Notes under the pieces: model-generated
Seen by the model: only the letters and a program-made list of their open reading frames with translations
Database searches by the model: none
What the model was told of the DNA's origin: nothing
DNA from: Geovibrio thiophilus
Lineage (GTDB): Bacteria; Chrysiogenota; Deferribacteres; Deferribacterales; Geovibrionaceae
NCBI RefSeq assembly: GCF_004087915.1
Contig: NZ_CP035108.1
Location: forward strand, 1,178,001-1,242,000
DNA: 64,000 nucleotides
Reading direction: 5' to 3'
Program-made: the position numbers and the translations under genes
In this document: in pieces, positions 42,763 to 51,386 of the stretch
Layout: each line of letters starts with the position of its first letter
How positions within the stretch are numbered: position 1 is the first letter of the stretch

Positions 42763-43143
42763 ACAGGATGTAGTTTTTTTCAAACTGTACAGTCTTATGA
42801 CCGTTTGCGGCATAAGACAGCATATAAGCGTATAGTATATTTAAGGTATTTATAAGAGAAGGTAACCGCATGAACGCAACAGGTTCCCATGGAAGGGAAC
42901 CCGCCGTGCGAAGCGAAGGACGGTTTATCCGTCCGCGAGCGTGTGTAAAAAATTTCCAAGGATGGAAAATTTTTTACAGGCAAGACAGAAGAGGAACCCG
43001 CCGTGCGAAGCGAAGGACGGTTTATCCGTCCGTGAGCGTGTTTGAAAAAACACAGGATGTAGTTTTTTTCAAACTGTACAGCCTTATGACCGTTTGCGGC
43101 ATAAGACAGCATATAAGCGTATAGTATATTTAAGGTATTTATA
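42763..43143 (+). repeat. Triple-hairpin repeat, two copies, with duplicated exbB upstream region (locus 4)
   Basis: The segment 42763-42854 recurs at 43052-43143 with one mismatch seen, so the region just upstream of exbB exists twice. Between them are two element copies, from 42881 and from about 42992. Hairpin 0 is GGTTCCC/GGGAACC with loop ATGGAA. Linker GCCGTGCGAAGCGAAG. Hairpin 1 GGACGG/CCGTCC, loop TTTAT. Linker GAGCGTGT. Hairpin 2 is GTAAAAAATTTCC against GGAAAATTTTTTAC around AAGGAT, and TTTGAAAAAA/TTTTTTTCAAA around ACAGGATGTAG. No true gene lies in 42634-43160. Confidence 0.85.
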
Positions 43144-43160
43144 TAATTGGAGGTCTACTG

Positions 43161-43784
43161 ATGTTGGATTCATTCGTGCAGATTATGGAGAAGGGCGGAG
43201 TGCTCATGTATCCGATTCTGTTTTTGTCCATGATTTCACTGGGGATATTCCTTGAGAGGCTGTACGCTCTCAGGAAAGAAAGATACATGCCGAAGCTTTT
43301 CCTTGAGAAGCTTTTTGAGGCACTCGGCAAGAAAGACCTTGAAGCCGCCAGAACAATAAGCAGCGCGGACGCAAGCTCCGCAGCGAAAATTGCGTCCGAT
43401 GTGCTCAACAACCTTGATCTTCCTATCTCAAGGCTTATGGAAGCCACAGAGGAATCGGGTCGCTACGAGGCGCGCCGCCTTGAAAAATACCTCCCCACTC
43501 TTCAGACCATAGCCAGTGTTTCACCGCTTTTAGGTCTTCTGGGAACGGTGTTCGGTATGATTAAAACTTTCATAGTGATAAGCTCTCAGGGCGTGGGCGA
43601 TGCTCAGGCTCTGGCGGGAGGCATCTCCGAAGCATTGATAACCACTGCGGCGGGTCTCAGCGTCGCGATTCCCACTATGATTTTCTACTACATCGTGAGG
43701 AACAGGTCTGACAGAGTCAGCCTTGAGCTTGAACAGGCAACGAGCAGAATGATCAATCTTATATTCAAAGAGGGCGGACAGTGA
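43161..43784 (+). CDS. exbB: MotA/TolQ/ExbB proton channel family protein
   Basis: 207 residues with three membrane helices: about 15-33 (LMYPILFLSMISLGIFLE), then a cytoplasmic region, then SVSPLLGLLGTVFGMIKTF and TTAAGLSVAIPTMIFYYIV. The LLGLLGTVFGMI motif is the channel signature of ExbB/TolQ. It energises outer-membrane transport with ExbD and TonB. TTGGAGG precedes the ATG. Upstream DNA, including a TATAGTATATT segment that may hold a -10 box, is duplicated (locus 4). Confidence 0.92.
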   Translation: MLDSFVQIMEKGGVLMYPILFLSMISLGIFLERLYALRKERYMPKLFLEKLFEALGKKDLEAARTISSADASSAAKIASDVLNNLDLPISRLMEATEESGRYEARRLEKYLPTLQTIASVSPLLGLLGTVFGMIKTFIVISSQGVGDAQALAGGISEALITTAAGLSVAIPTMIFYYIVRNRSDRVSLELEQATSRMINLIFKEGGQ

Positions 43785-44182
43785 AATTTTCCAGAGACGA
43801 CCGCAAGCAGAGCCTTGATATAAATATTACGCCTCTGATAGACGTGGTCTTCCTTCTGCTTATTTTCTTTATGGTATCAACATCTTTCATAGTCTCAAGC
43901 TCAATTGATGTTGATTTGCCCAAGGCGAAAGGGGACCCTGTGGAGGTTAAGAAAAACATCCGCATTTCCATAAACAGCGAAGGCGGAATCCATATAAACG
44001 GCGTGCTTTATCCTGATGATAAGGTGGCGGGAATTTTGGACAGTCTTAAAAACGAAAGCGCTGAGGCGACAGTGGTTATTGAGGCTGACAAGTCCGCAAC
44101 CCACGGCAAAGTTGTTTTTGTGATGGATGCTGCCAGAAAAACCGGATTCGAGAAGTTCGCAATCGCGGTTGAAGAGGAGTAG
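43781..44182 (+). CDS. exbD: ExbD/TolR family biopolymer transport protein
   Basis: 133 residues. Cytoplasmic start (DINITPLIDVVFLLLIFFMV) with the conserved Asp that carries protons in the single membrane helix, then a periplasmic domain (INGVLYPDDKVAGIL, VVIEADKSATHGKVVFVMD). GTG start overlapping the exbB stop by four bases. ExbD rather than TolR is chosen because a TonB-like gene follows and no tolA/tolB is present. Confidence 0.92.
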   Translation: MKFSRDDRKQSLDINITPLIDVVFLLLIFFMVSTSFIVSSSIDVDLPKAKGDPVEVKKNIRISINSEGGIHINGVLYPDDKVAGILDSLKNESAEATVVIEADKSATHGKVVFVMDAARKTGFEKFAIAVEEE

Positions 44183-44184
44183 TC

Positions 44185-44898
44185 TTGGCACGGCTTTTTC
44201 CGTTTGTTCTGATCTCAATTCTGGCGCATATCGCCCTTCTGGGCTTTATTCCGAAGTTTGAGGTCAATTTTTCAGACAGATCGGAACCTGTTGAGGTGGA
44301 GATAATTCCGCCGAGACCTAAGATTCTGCCCAAACCTCCGGTTAAGGTAACAGGGGTGCCGGATAGACCTGCGGAAAACCCTTTCAGGAACATTGAACCT
44401 ACTATCACAATGCCCGAACTTGATATTCCGAAGGTCGATGTGGACACAGACTATGAGGTTGAGATCCCTGATCTCAAGGTGAGCCGAATAACCACGGATT
44501 CCGAAGCCAGAGTTGACAACAGGCTGCTTTCCGAGATTCAGTCCACCCGTGAAACCGTGGATAAGGAAACCAGAGCCGGACAGGGTGAAAAATCAGACGC
44601 AGAAGCAAAGGAATACGCCGACAGCAGCTTCTTTGTGCTGGAAAATATAAGCAATACCAAGCGCCGCATAACCCATGTGCCGCCTAAGCCCTCGTTCTCC
44701 CTTGCCAATAACACAAAGGTGAACCTGCGCTTTAAGATAGACAAACAGGGGACAACCTACGGAATAGTTCTCATAACCAGAAGCGACTCAAACATAGAGA
44801 AACTGGCTGTTGAATTTGTGGAGAGACTCAAGTTCAACTCAGTTACATACGCAACCAACGATTCCGCCGAAATAACGCTCTACTTCAAGGTCAGATAA
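44185..44898 (+). CDS. TonB-like energy transducer
   Basis: 237 residues. N-terminal membrane anchor (FPFVLISILAHIALLGFIP), Pro-rich region (PPRPKILPKPPVKV, about 38-55), a middle acidic segment, and a C-terminal TonB-like domain (TKVNLRFKIDKQGTTYGI, then LKFNSVTYATNDSAEITLYF). The His in the anchor helix (LAHIAL) matches the functional His of TonB helices. TTG start with GAGGAG upstream. With exbB-exbD it makes a TonB system; transport targets are unknown. Confidence 0.83.
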   Translation: MARLFPFVLISILAHIALLGFIPKFEVNFSDRSEPVEVEIIPPRPKILPKPPVKVTGVPDRPAENPFRNIEPTITMPELDIPKVDVDTDYEVEIPDLKVSRITTDSEARVDNRLLSEIQSTRETVDKETRAGQGEKSDAEAKEYADSSFFVLENISNTKRRITHVPPKPSFSLANNTKVNLRFKIDKQGTTYGIVLITRSDSNIEKLAVEFVERLKFNSVTYATNDSAEITLYFKVR

Positions 44899-46025
44899 TG
44901 GATTCTCTCACGGATAAAATACGCTCTCTCATTGCCGCCAAAGGCATGATAACTTTCGCAGAATTTATGAATATGGCTCTCTATGAGCCCGGACAGGGGT
45001 ACTACCAGAAGAAAAATCCCTTCGGACATCAGGGGAGCTTTTATACCTCGGTCAACGCTTCCGCCTCCTTCGGGCGTACACTGGCAAACGCTTTTTCCGA
45101 TACAGCCGAAAGGCTCGCTCTGCCTCCCTGTTTCTGTGAAATGGGTGCCGGAAGCGGCATGCTGGCAAACGATATTCTTACGCATCTGAAAACGGTTAAG
45201 CCCGAATTTTACTCAAGACTCAGCTATACGATTATAGAAAAAAGCGGGTATCTCATTGAATGCCAGAAGGAACTCCTCAAGGAGCATGACGGCAGGGTAA
45301 GCTGGAAAACCTTTGAGGATTTCAGCGGCTTTGAGGGCGTTTTTTACTCTAACGAGCTTGTGGACGCTTTTCCCGTGCACAGAGTAATCAGAATCGGGGA
45401 AGAGCTTAAGGAGCTTTATGTTATTGAACACGAAGGCGGGCTGACTTTTTACCCTGAGAAGCTTTCAACCCCGAAAATTCAGGAATATCTGGACAGGATA
45501 GGGCTGAGGGTCACTGACGGGCAGATTGTTGACCTGAACCTTGATATGATCGGCTGGGCGCAGGCTCTTGCCTCTAAGATAGACAGAGGCATGGTTTTCA
45601 CAGTTGACTACGGCTATCCGGCGGAGAATATATTCGCCTCATACCGCAGGGACGGAACGGTGACCTGTTATTATAAGCACTCACAGAACAACGACTTTTT
45701 TGACAGAATCGGCGATCAGGACATTACCGCTTTCGTAGATTTTACATCCTTGCAGAGCTACGGCAGGGATGCGGGTCTTGAGCCTGTTTCCCTTACTCCG
45801 CAGTGGCTGTTTCTCGTTCAGTCCGGTATTCTGAGTGAGATAGAAAAGGCGGAGACGGATCTTCAGAAAGCGTCCGTGAAAGCGCTGATAATGCCTGAGG
45901 GCGGCTTCGGAACAAATTTCTTTGTTTTGGCGCAGAGCAGAAATGTGGAGATTCCGGAAGACTTCCCCTACCGTAAGGGAGCCAAGGAAACTCTTGATAT
46001 TCTGGCGAAAATGAACGGTTTCTGA
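44898..46025 (+). CDS. MidA/NDUFAF7-type SAM-dependent methyltransferase
   Basis: 375 residues. N-terminal MITFAEFMNMALYEPGQGYY and GSFYTSVNASASFG, SAM-binding ECEMGAGSG-type motif (FCEMGAGSGMLANDIL), VFYSNELVDAFPVHRV and VFTVDYGYP. These define the family of the mitochondrial complex I assembly factor NDUFAF7, an arginine methyltransferase. Bacterial members are not well studied. It overlaps the tonB-like stop by one base and ends at a strong terminator. Confidence 0.9.
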   Translation: MDSLTDKIRSLIAAKGMITFAEFMNMALYEPGQGYYQKKNPFGHQGSFYTSVNASASFGRTLANAFSDTAERLALPPCFCEMGAGSGMLANDILTHLKTVKPEFYSRLSYTIIEKSGYLIECQKELLKEHDGRVSWKTFEDFSGFEGVFYSNELVDAFPVHRVIRIGEELKELYVIEHEGGLTFYPEKLSTPKIQEYLDRIGLRVTDGQIVDLNLDMIGWAQALASKIDRGMVFTVDYGYPAENIFASYRRDGTVTCYYKHSQNNDFFDRIGDQDITAFVDFTSLQSYGRDAGLEPVSLTPQWLFLVQSGILSEIEKAETDLQKASVKALIMPEGGFGTNFFVLAQSRNVEIPEDFPYRKGAKETLDILAKMNGF

Positions 46026-46053
46026 AAGCATAAAGCCGAAATAAGCACACCAT

Positions 46054-46088
46054 GCCCTGAAACGGAAGCTGTTTCAGGGCTTTTTTTT
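46054..46088 (+). terminator. Rho-independent terminator after the exbB-midA unit
   Basis: GCCCTGAAAC (46054-46063) and GTTTCAGGGC (46071-46080) form a perfect 10-bp stem with a seven-base loop, then eight T. Confidence 0.95.
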
Positions 46089-46119
46089 AAATTTTAATTC
46101 TTTCTTTGCTGACCGAAAG

Positions 46120-46196
46120 GCAGCGCCTTGTGAAGCGATGGTTTGTTAAGCAGCCCCAAGGGTTTTCGGGAAACCGGCAGGAAGCGCAGTTTCCCG
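46120..46196 (+). repeat. Decayed relative of the triple-hairpin repeat
   Basis: GCAGCGCCTTGTGAAGCGA near 46121-46139 matches the linker of loci 1-4 with several changes. It is followed by a hairpin CGGGAAAC/GTTTCCCG (46167-46196) whose inner part GGCAGGAAGC resembles the AGGATG loop. It lies after the methyltransferase terminator, in the same orientation as that gene. Confidence 0.45.
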
Positions 46197-46206
46197 TATT
46201 ACATCC

Positions 46207-47991
46207 TTATATCAGCTTCTGCACTAGGAAGAACAGCAGGTAGAACAACAGGAAAAAGCATATAACAAAGGCTGAAAGCCCTATGGACCAGTATTCCACA
46301 AGCCCGTCCACGTAACCGTCCTCAGATTTTGCCATCTTCTCTCTCAGTCCTTTGAATCTGCCGTCAGGAACCATGAGGAGCAAGAGCCCCACAGGGTTTC
46401 TGGTGAGCATTCCGAGGGTTTTCGGTATGTAGCCGAAGAAGAGAGATTTGCCGAAGTTCATGAACCTGATCAGTATGTTATCCACAAGCCATATGAACAG
46501 CTTGTAGCCTTTTCTGTAGAAAAAATCGAAATCGAGGTTGACTGATTTTATCTCAGCGGGATAGAGACCGCTTCTCAGCAGCAGAGTGAACGCCAGTACG
46601 GAGAACAGCAGCAGCTGGAGCTGGAATATTGTGTGGTCTGCGGTGTATGCGTTGTAGGTTACCTCATAGGGAAGTATCCGGAACAGATAGCCCGGGAAAA
46701 TACCGAGGAAAATATTCAAAAATGCGAGGAATCCCATGCCTATGAGCATGTTGAGGGGTGCTTCCTTCGGTTTCAGTCCGCTGTCATGCCCGAAGAAAGC
46801 GAAGAACGGAATCTTGATTCCCGAGTGGTCGAGAACGCCCGCAGAGGCAAACAGGAGCACAAGCCAGATTACCATGAAGCCTTCCGTCGCCACGGATGAA
46901 AGTATCATCGATTTGGTTACGAATGCCGAAAACAGCGGGAAGGCTGAGATCGTCATTGAGCCGACTATGGTGAAGACCGTGGTAAAAGGCATGTACTTGT
47001 AAAGCCCGCCAAGCTCGGTGGCTTTTATTTTCCCCGTCTGATGGAGAACAGCGCCCATGCCCATGAACAGCAGTGATTTGAACATTATATGCACAAAAGC
47101 CTGCCCCACAGCGGCGTTTATCGCCATTTCGCTCCCCACGCCTATGCCCACAACCATGAAGCCGAGCTGGTTGATAAGGCTGTATGAGAGAACCTTGCGC
47201 AGGTCATTCTCAAGCACTGCGTAGAATATAGGGAAGGCTGTCATCACCGCTCCGATAACGATCAGCGTTTCTTCTCCGGAGAAGCCTCTGGCAAGGGTGT
47301 AAATCGCCGTTTTGGTGGTGAAGACACTGAGCATTACCGTTCCGAGGAAACTTGCCTTGGGGTACGAATCCACAAGCCATGTATGCACGAAGGGCCATGC
47401 TGCGTTAACGCCGAAGCCTATCATGATCAGCCCTGTGGCAAGGTCTGTCCAGCCCATGTGAACAAATGCGGCATTGCCCGTGGTGATGATATAGATCACT
47501 ATGCCGATGAGGAGCGCAAGCCCGCCCACGAGGTGGAATATGAAGTAGCGGAAGCCTGCCCCCACTGCGTCTGTTGAGTCTTTACGCCAGATTATGAATG
47601 TGGAGGCGACTGTCATTATTTCCCAGAAGATGTAAAGGGTGATCAGGTCATAGGCGAAAACCGCACCCAGACCGCCGCCGGCGTATATCAGTCCGATTAT
47701 GAACTCTTTATTGCTCTTAACGTGCATTCCGTAGACCAGAACGGCTATGGAAACTATGTGGAAGGCGTATCCGAAGACAAGAGAGAGCTTGTCCACCCTG
47801 AAAAGGGCAAGCTGATGACCCAGAAACTCATACTGGAGGTAGACCCCGTGAGGGATCATGGCGAGGTTAATGAGACTCAGCACCGGAACGGCTATAAGCA
47901 GCGCATTACGCAGGTTTCCTTTGAGAAAGCCCGCAATCACTCCGCCGAGCATGAAAAAAACAAAAGGAGGAATGAGAAGCCCGCTACTCAT
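46207..47991 (-). CDS. Mrp/complex-I type antiporter subunit D-like protein (594 residues)
   Basis: A proton-conducting NuoL/MrpD-type subunit with about 14-16 membrane helices. Diagnostic elements are FWEIMTVASTFII with the membrane Glu, a Pro-broken helix near GVNAAWPFVHTWLVDSYPKAS, and LENDLRKVLSYSLINQLGFM. A long C-terminal extension has additional helices and a charged part. It is the last gene of the minus-strand antiporter operon and the third D-like subunit in it. The cation exchanged cannot be told from the sequence. Confidence 0.85.
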   Translation of the reverse strand: MSSGLLIPPFVFFMLGGVIAGFLKGNLRNALLIAVPVLSLINLAMIPHGVYLQYEFLGHQLALFRVDKLSLVFGYAFHIVSIAVLVYGMHVKSNKEFIIGLIYAGGGLGAVFAYDLITLYIFWEIMTVASTFIIWRKDSTDAVGAGFRYFIFHLVGGLALLIGIVIYIITTGNAAFVHMGWTDLATGLIMIGFGVNAAWPFVHTWLVDSYPKASFLGTVMLSVFTTKTAIYTLARGFSGEETLIVIGAVMTAFPIFYAVLENDLRKVLSYSLINQLGFMVVGIGVGSEMAINAAVGQAFVHIMFKSLLFMGMGAVLHQTGKIKATELGGLYKYMPFTTVFTIVGSMTISAFPLFSAFVTKSMILSSVATEGFMVIWLVLLFASAGVLDHSGIKIPFFAFFGHDSGLKPKEAPLNMLIGMGFLAFLNIFLGIFPGYLFRILPYEVTYNAYTADHTIFQLQLLLFSVLAFTLLLRSGLYPAEIKSVNLDFDFFYRKGYKLFIWLVDNILIRFMNFGKSLFFGYIPKTLGMLTRNPVGLLLLMVPDGRFKGLREKMAKSEDGYVDGLVEYWSIGLSAFVICFFLLFYLLFFLVQKLI

Positions 47992-48235
47992 AGTAGTTCT
48001 CCTTTCTCATGATCAGCGGGCGTATTACGTATTTAGCGAAAAGCACCAGCCCCACGTATGAGATAAAGCCGTAAACGGCGTAAAAGCCTGTTTTTTCCTC
48101 AAAGAAGAAGTAGGCGTGCTTGTGGACGAACATATCAGCGAAAAAGATAACGGCGCACAGAACATAAAGAATAATAAGAATTATCTTTATATTCCGGGGG
48201 TTATCGAAAATGTATTTCTTTTCGGTATCCTTCAT
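47984..48235 (-). CDS. Small two-helix membrane protein of antiporter operon
   Basis: 83 residues. Two hydrophobic helices, IKIILIILYVLCAVIFFADMF and FYAVYGFISYVGLVLFAKYVI, joined by a loop with FEEKTG, and a basic end. No named family recognised. It overlaps the 594-residue subunit by eight bases and is 14 bp after the 42-residue gene. Likely an accessory subunit. Confidence 0.75.
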   Translation of the reverse strand: MKDTEKKYIFDNPRNIKIILIILYVLCAVIFFADMFVHKHAYFFFEEKTGFYAVYGFISYVGLVLFAKYVIRPLIMRKENYYE

Positions 48236-48249
48236 GAGTAATCCGCCCC

Positions 48250-48378
48250 CTAGTGAGATAAAAATATATAAGCGAGGTAAATAACCGCTGCCGCGAGCAC
48301 GGCGCCGAAGACAGGCTTGTAGCCCTTTACCGCACCGTGTTTAAGCTCTTCCAGTTCCTTGTCATGTTTTGCAGCCAT
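48250..48378 (-). CDS. 42-residue single-helix membrane protein in antiporter operon
   Basis: ATG at 48378 with GGAGGGG four bases upstream. The peptide starts with a charged segment (AAKHDKELEELKHGAVKGYK) and ends in one membrane helix (VFGAVLAAAVIYLAYIFLSH). It fills the gap between the 494-residue D-like gene (nine bases) and the 83-residue gene (14 bases). The strong ribosome site and tight fit support a real gene; its role is unknown. Confidence 0.75.
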   Translation of the reverse strand: MAAKHDKELEELKHGAVKGYKPVFGAVLAAAVIYLAYIFLSH

Positions 48379-48387
48379 AAACCCCTC

Positions 48388-49872
48388 CTACTCTTTAAAG
48401 AGACCGCTGACTATTAAGTCTGCGAAGTTTGTGAGAACCTGCGGGAAGAAGAACAGAAGCACCGCTATGCCCGCAGTTATGCACATGGGAATGAGCATGG
48501 CTGAGGGGGCTTCGGTGATCTTGTCGTCCATGCCCGCGTCCAGAGGCTTCATGTACGCCGTGTAAATTATCGGCAGGAAGTACAGGGCATTGAGGAATGA
48601 GCTCACCGCGAAGACCACTGCCACGGGGAGCATTCCCGCCTCCACAGCTCCTGATACGAAGTAGTATTTGCTTATAAATCCGGAGAGGGGCGGTATGCCT
48701 ATGAGACTCAGAGCGCCTATGGTGAACACAGCCATGGAGACGGGCATTTTTTTGGCGATGCCGCTTAGCTGACTGATGTATTTCTTATGCAGTGCCACAT
48801 AAACGGCGCCAGCCCAGAAGAAGAGGCTTATCTTCGAGAAGGCGTGTATTGTTATATGGATTATGCTTGCCTTAATGCCGGAGGGTGAAAGCAGAGCCGC
48901 ACCGACGACAATGTATGAAAGCTGGCTTATGGTGGAGTATGCGAGCCTTGCCTTGATATTGTCCTGCCTCATGGCGATGAGTGAGGAGACCACTATGGTG
49001 ACGCAGGCAAAGGCAGCTAAAAACGCTCCTGCGCCTATCTCCCTGAGAAGGTCAACTCCGAAGACATAGAGTATTACCCTCAGTACCACAAAGACACCCA
49101 TCTTCACCACTGCGACAGCGTGCAGAAGCGAGCTGACCGGAGTCGGCGCAACCATTGCGTTGGGCAGCCATGAGTGAAAGGGCATTATCCCCGCCTTGGC
49201 TATGCCCGCTATGTAGAAGGCGAATATAACACCGAAGAAGAGACTGTGTATTCCGCCTGTGTCGCCGAAGACGCCGCCGAGCCTGAAATTCATTGTTCCG
49301 GCGGTGAAATAGGTGAAGAGTATAGCCGGAAGAAGGAAAGCTATTGAGGTTCCCAGAAGGTAGATAAGGTAGATCTTGGCTCCTCTGAAAGCTTCTTCGT
49401 TTTCCTCATGGGCTATAAGCGGATATGTGAAGAGCGTGAGCGCTTCGTAGAATATGTACATTGTGAACAGGTTTGCAGCGAAGGCAGCGCCTATGGTAAC
49501 TGAGAGCGAGCCTGCGAAGCATATGAAATATCTGGTTTGAGCGTGCTCCTTAAGCGCCCTGACATAGCCTATGGAGTAAAAGGAGGTGAGAATCCACAGG
49601 AAGGACGCCGTGAGCGCGAAGAAAAGCCCGAGGCTATCCACCTTGAAGGCTATGTCAATGCCCGGGTAGGCGGTGACTATCTTGAAGTATATCTCCTTTC
49701 CGCCGAGAACAGCGGGAACCATGCTGAGGACAATTAAAAACTTCGCCACAGCTGCGAGAATTGTCCAGCTTTCGCGCAGGTTCGGATTCCTGCGGGAGAA
49801 GTATATGGGGATTATGGCGACAAGCGAAACCAGCACGGCATAAAGAGGTGCGGAGGAATGTATTATTTCCAT
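48388..49872 (-). CDS. Mrp-type antiporter subunit D-like protein (494 residues)
   Basis: About 14 membrane helices. It has the family elements MYIFYEALTLFTYPLIAHEE, GIAKAGIMPFHSWLPNAMVAPTPVSSLLHAVAVVK with the conserved Lys and His, and KARLAYSTISQLSYIVVG. These are the proton-path residues shared with NuoM/NuoN and MrpD. It overlaps the preceding D subunit by ten bases, so two D-type channels are made together. Confidence 0.9.
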   Translation of the reverse strand: MEIIHSSAPLYAVLVSLVAIIPIYFSRRNPNLRESWTILAAVAKFLIVLSMVPAVLGGKEIYFKIVTAYPGIDIAFKVDSLGLFFALTASFLWILTSFYSIGYVRALKEHAQTRYFICFAGSLSVTIGAAFAANLFTMYIFYEALTLFTYPLIAHEENEEAFRGAKIYLIYLLGTSIAFLLPAILFTYFTAGTMNFRLGGVFGDTGGIHSLFFGVIFAFYIAGIAKAGIMPFHSWLPNAMVAPTPVSSLLHAVAVVKMGVFVVLRVILYVFGVDLLREIGAGAFLAAFACVTIVVSSLIAMRQDNIKARLAYSTISQLSYIVVGAALLSPSGIKASIIHITIHAFSKISLFFWAGAVYVALHKKYISQLSGIAKKMPVSMAVFTIGALSLIGIPPLSGFISKYYFVSGAVEAGMLPVAVVFAVSSFLNALYFLPIIYTAYMKPLDAGMDDKITEAPSAMLIPMCITAGIAVLLFFFPQVLTNFADLIVSGLFKE

Positions 49873-51386
49873 GTCACACCCCCGAGAACCGCCTCAGCGG
49901 CTTTGCCCGCCATCTCCACGGGGAAGGTGGCGAAAATGCCGAAATATATGCAGAGAAAGGCGACAAATGCCATGGGGATAACCATGCCCATGGGTTCACT
50001 GAGCTTCACCGCCGCAGTGTGTCCGGAATGATCGTGGCATTCATGCCCGCCTTTGAAGTACATAACAAAGATCACCTTGCCGAAATAGATTGCCGTAAGC
50101 AGTGAACTGAGCAGCACCACGCCGATTGCGTACCAGTGACCGGAGCCGATTGCGCCGATTATCAGATACCATTTGCTGACGAAGCCGACAGTAAGAGGCA
50201 CGCCTATTATAGAGAGGGAGAAGATTGTAAACGCCGCCGCCGTGAAGGGCATCCTCCTTCCCAAGCCTTCAAAGTCGCATATCCTCTCAGAGCCTATGTT
50301 GAACACAATCAGACCCACAACAAAGAACAAACCGCCCTTCATAAGCGCATGGCTGAATATGTGAACCACGCCCCCTGTGAGCGCTTCTGCGTTGACCATC
50401 GCCGCCGCCAGAAGGATGTAGCCTATCTGCCCCACGCTGGAGTAGGCGAGCATTTTCTTTATGTTTGTCTGCGCTATGGCTATCACCGAGCCTGCTATGA
50501 TCGAGAGCGAGGCGAAGAATATTATTATGCTTGTCATGGGTATTGAGCCGAGGCTGAATTCAATGTCAAACACTGAGTACATCAGCCTTATCAGCACATA
50601 CGCGCCGACCTTGGTTGATGTGGCTGCCATTGCGGCGCTCACGGCGGACGGGGAGTAGGTGTATGCGTCCGGCAGCCAGAGGTGAAGGGGGAAAACCGCC
50701 ATCTTCACAAACAAACCAACTATTATGAAGGCGTAGGCTGTCAGCACAACGCTTGAGCCGTGCAGGGGCTTTACCCTTTCGGCGAGATCAGCCATATTCA
50801 GCGTTCCTGTCACCATATAAAGGTAGCCAATACCCAGAACAATGAATGTGGCGGCGATAGTGCCTATTACCAGATAGTTGAAGCTTGCCATGGGGGCGTA
50901 TCTTTTGCTGCTGGTGGCTATGAGCGCATATCCGGCGAGGGATGTTATCTCAAGGAAAACGTAAACGTTGAAAAGGTCGCCCGTGACAGTGATGCCAAGC
51001 ATGCCGACGATGAACAGGATGAACACCGAGTAGAAGGCAGGGTGCTTGTATTCGGGAATCTCTTTTTCCACAAGCTCTTTGCCGAAGAGCAGAGACACAA
51101 GGGATATAAACGAGATAACAGCCAGAACAAAGGCGTTCAGCATGTCTATTCTGTATTCGATGCCTATCGGCGGCGCCCAGTTGCCCATGAAGTATGATAT
51201 GGGACCCGAGGCACTGACCTTGGCAAGGATTGTCATAATCATGGCGAAAGAGGCTGTTACCACTGTAACTGCCGCATACCAGCATATTTTTCTGTTAATC
51301 ATACCCAGAAGGGGAATGATCGGAACAAAAATCAGAGGAAGCGTAACAAGAAGAGCGGGGAAATGGACAGATATGTTCATCGGCAT
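49863..51386 (-). CDS. mnhD: Monovalent cation/H+ antiporter subunit D (MnhD/MrpD)
   Basis: 507 residues, about 14 membrane helices. NVYVFLEITSLAGYALIA carries the membrane Glu, MAVFPLHLWLPDAYTYSPSAVSAAMAATSTKVG the Lys/His path, and IKKMLAYSSVGQIGYILL the second half. It directly follows mnhC with an overlap of ten bases, as in mrp operons. Two nearby start codons (residues 1 and 3) cannot be separated. Confidence 0.92.
   Translation of the reverse strand: MPMNISVHFPALLVTLPLIFVPIIPLLGMINRKICWYAAVTVVTASFAMIMTILAKVSASGPISYFMGNWAPPIGIEYRIDMLNAFVLAVISFISLVSLLFGKELVEKEIPEYKHPAFYSVFILFIVGMLGITVTGDLFNVYVFLEITSLAGYALIATSSKRYAPMASFNYLVIGTIAATFIVLGIGYLYMVTGTLNMADLAERVKPLHGSSVVLTAYAFIIVGLFVKMAVFPLHLWLPDAYTYSPSAVSAAMAATSTKVGAYVLIRLMYSVFDIEFSLGSIPMTSIIIFFASLSIIAGSVIAIAQTNIKKMLAYSSVGQIGYILLAAAMVNAEALTGGVVHIFSHALMKGGLFFVVGLIVFNIGSERICDFEGLGRRMPFTAAAFTIFSLSIIGVPLTVGFVSKWYLIIGAIGSGHWYAIGVVLLSSLLTAIYFGKVIFVMYFKGGHECHDHSGHTAAVKLSEPMGMVIPMAFVAFLCIYFGIFATFPVEMAGKAAEAVLGGVTWK

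Noticed and set aside
42870-43124. 84-residue open frame between the TPR gene and exbB
   Set aside because: It lies wholly in hairpin repeats and the duplicated upstream region of exbB, and has no family-like content.
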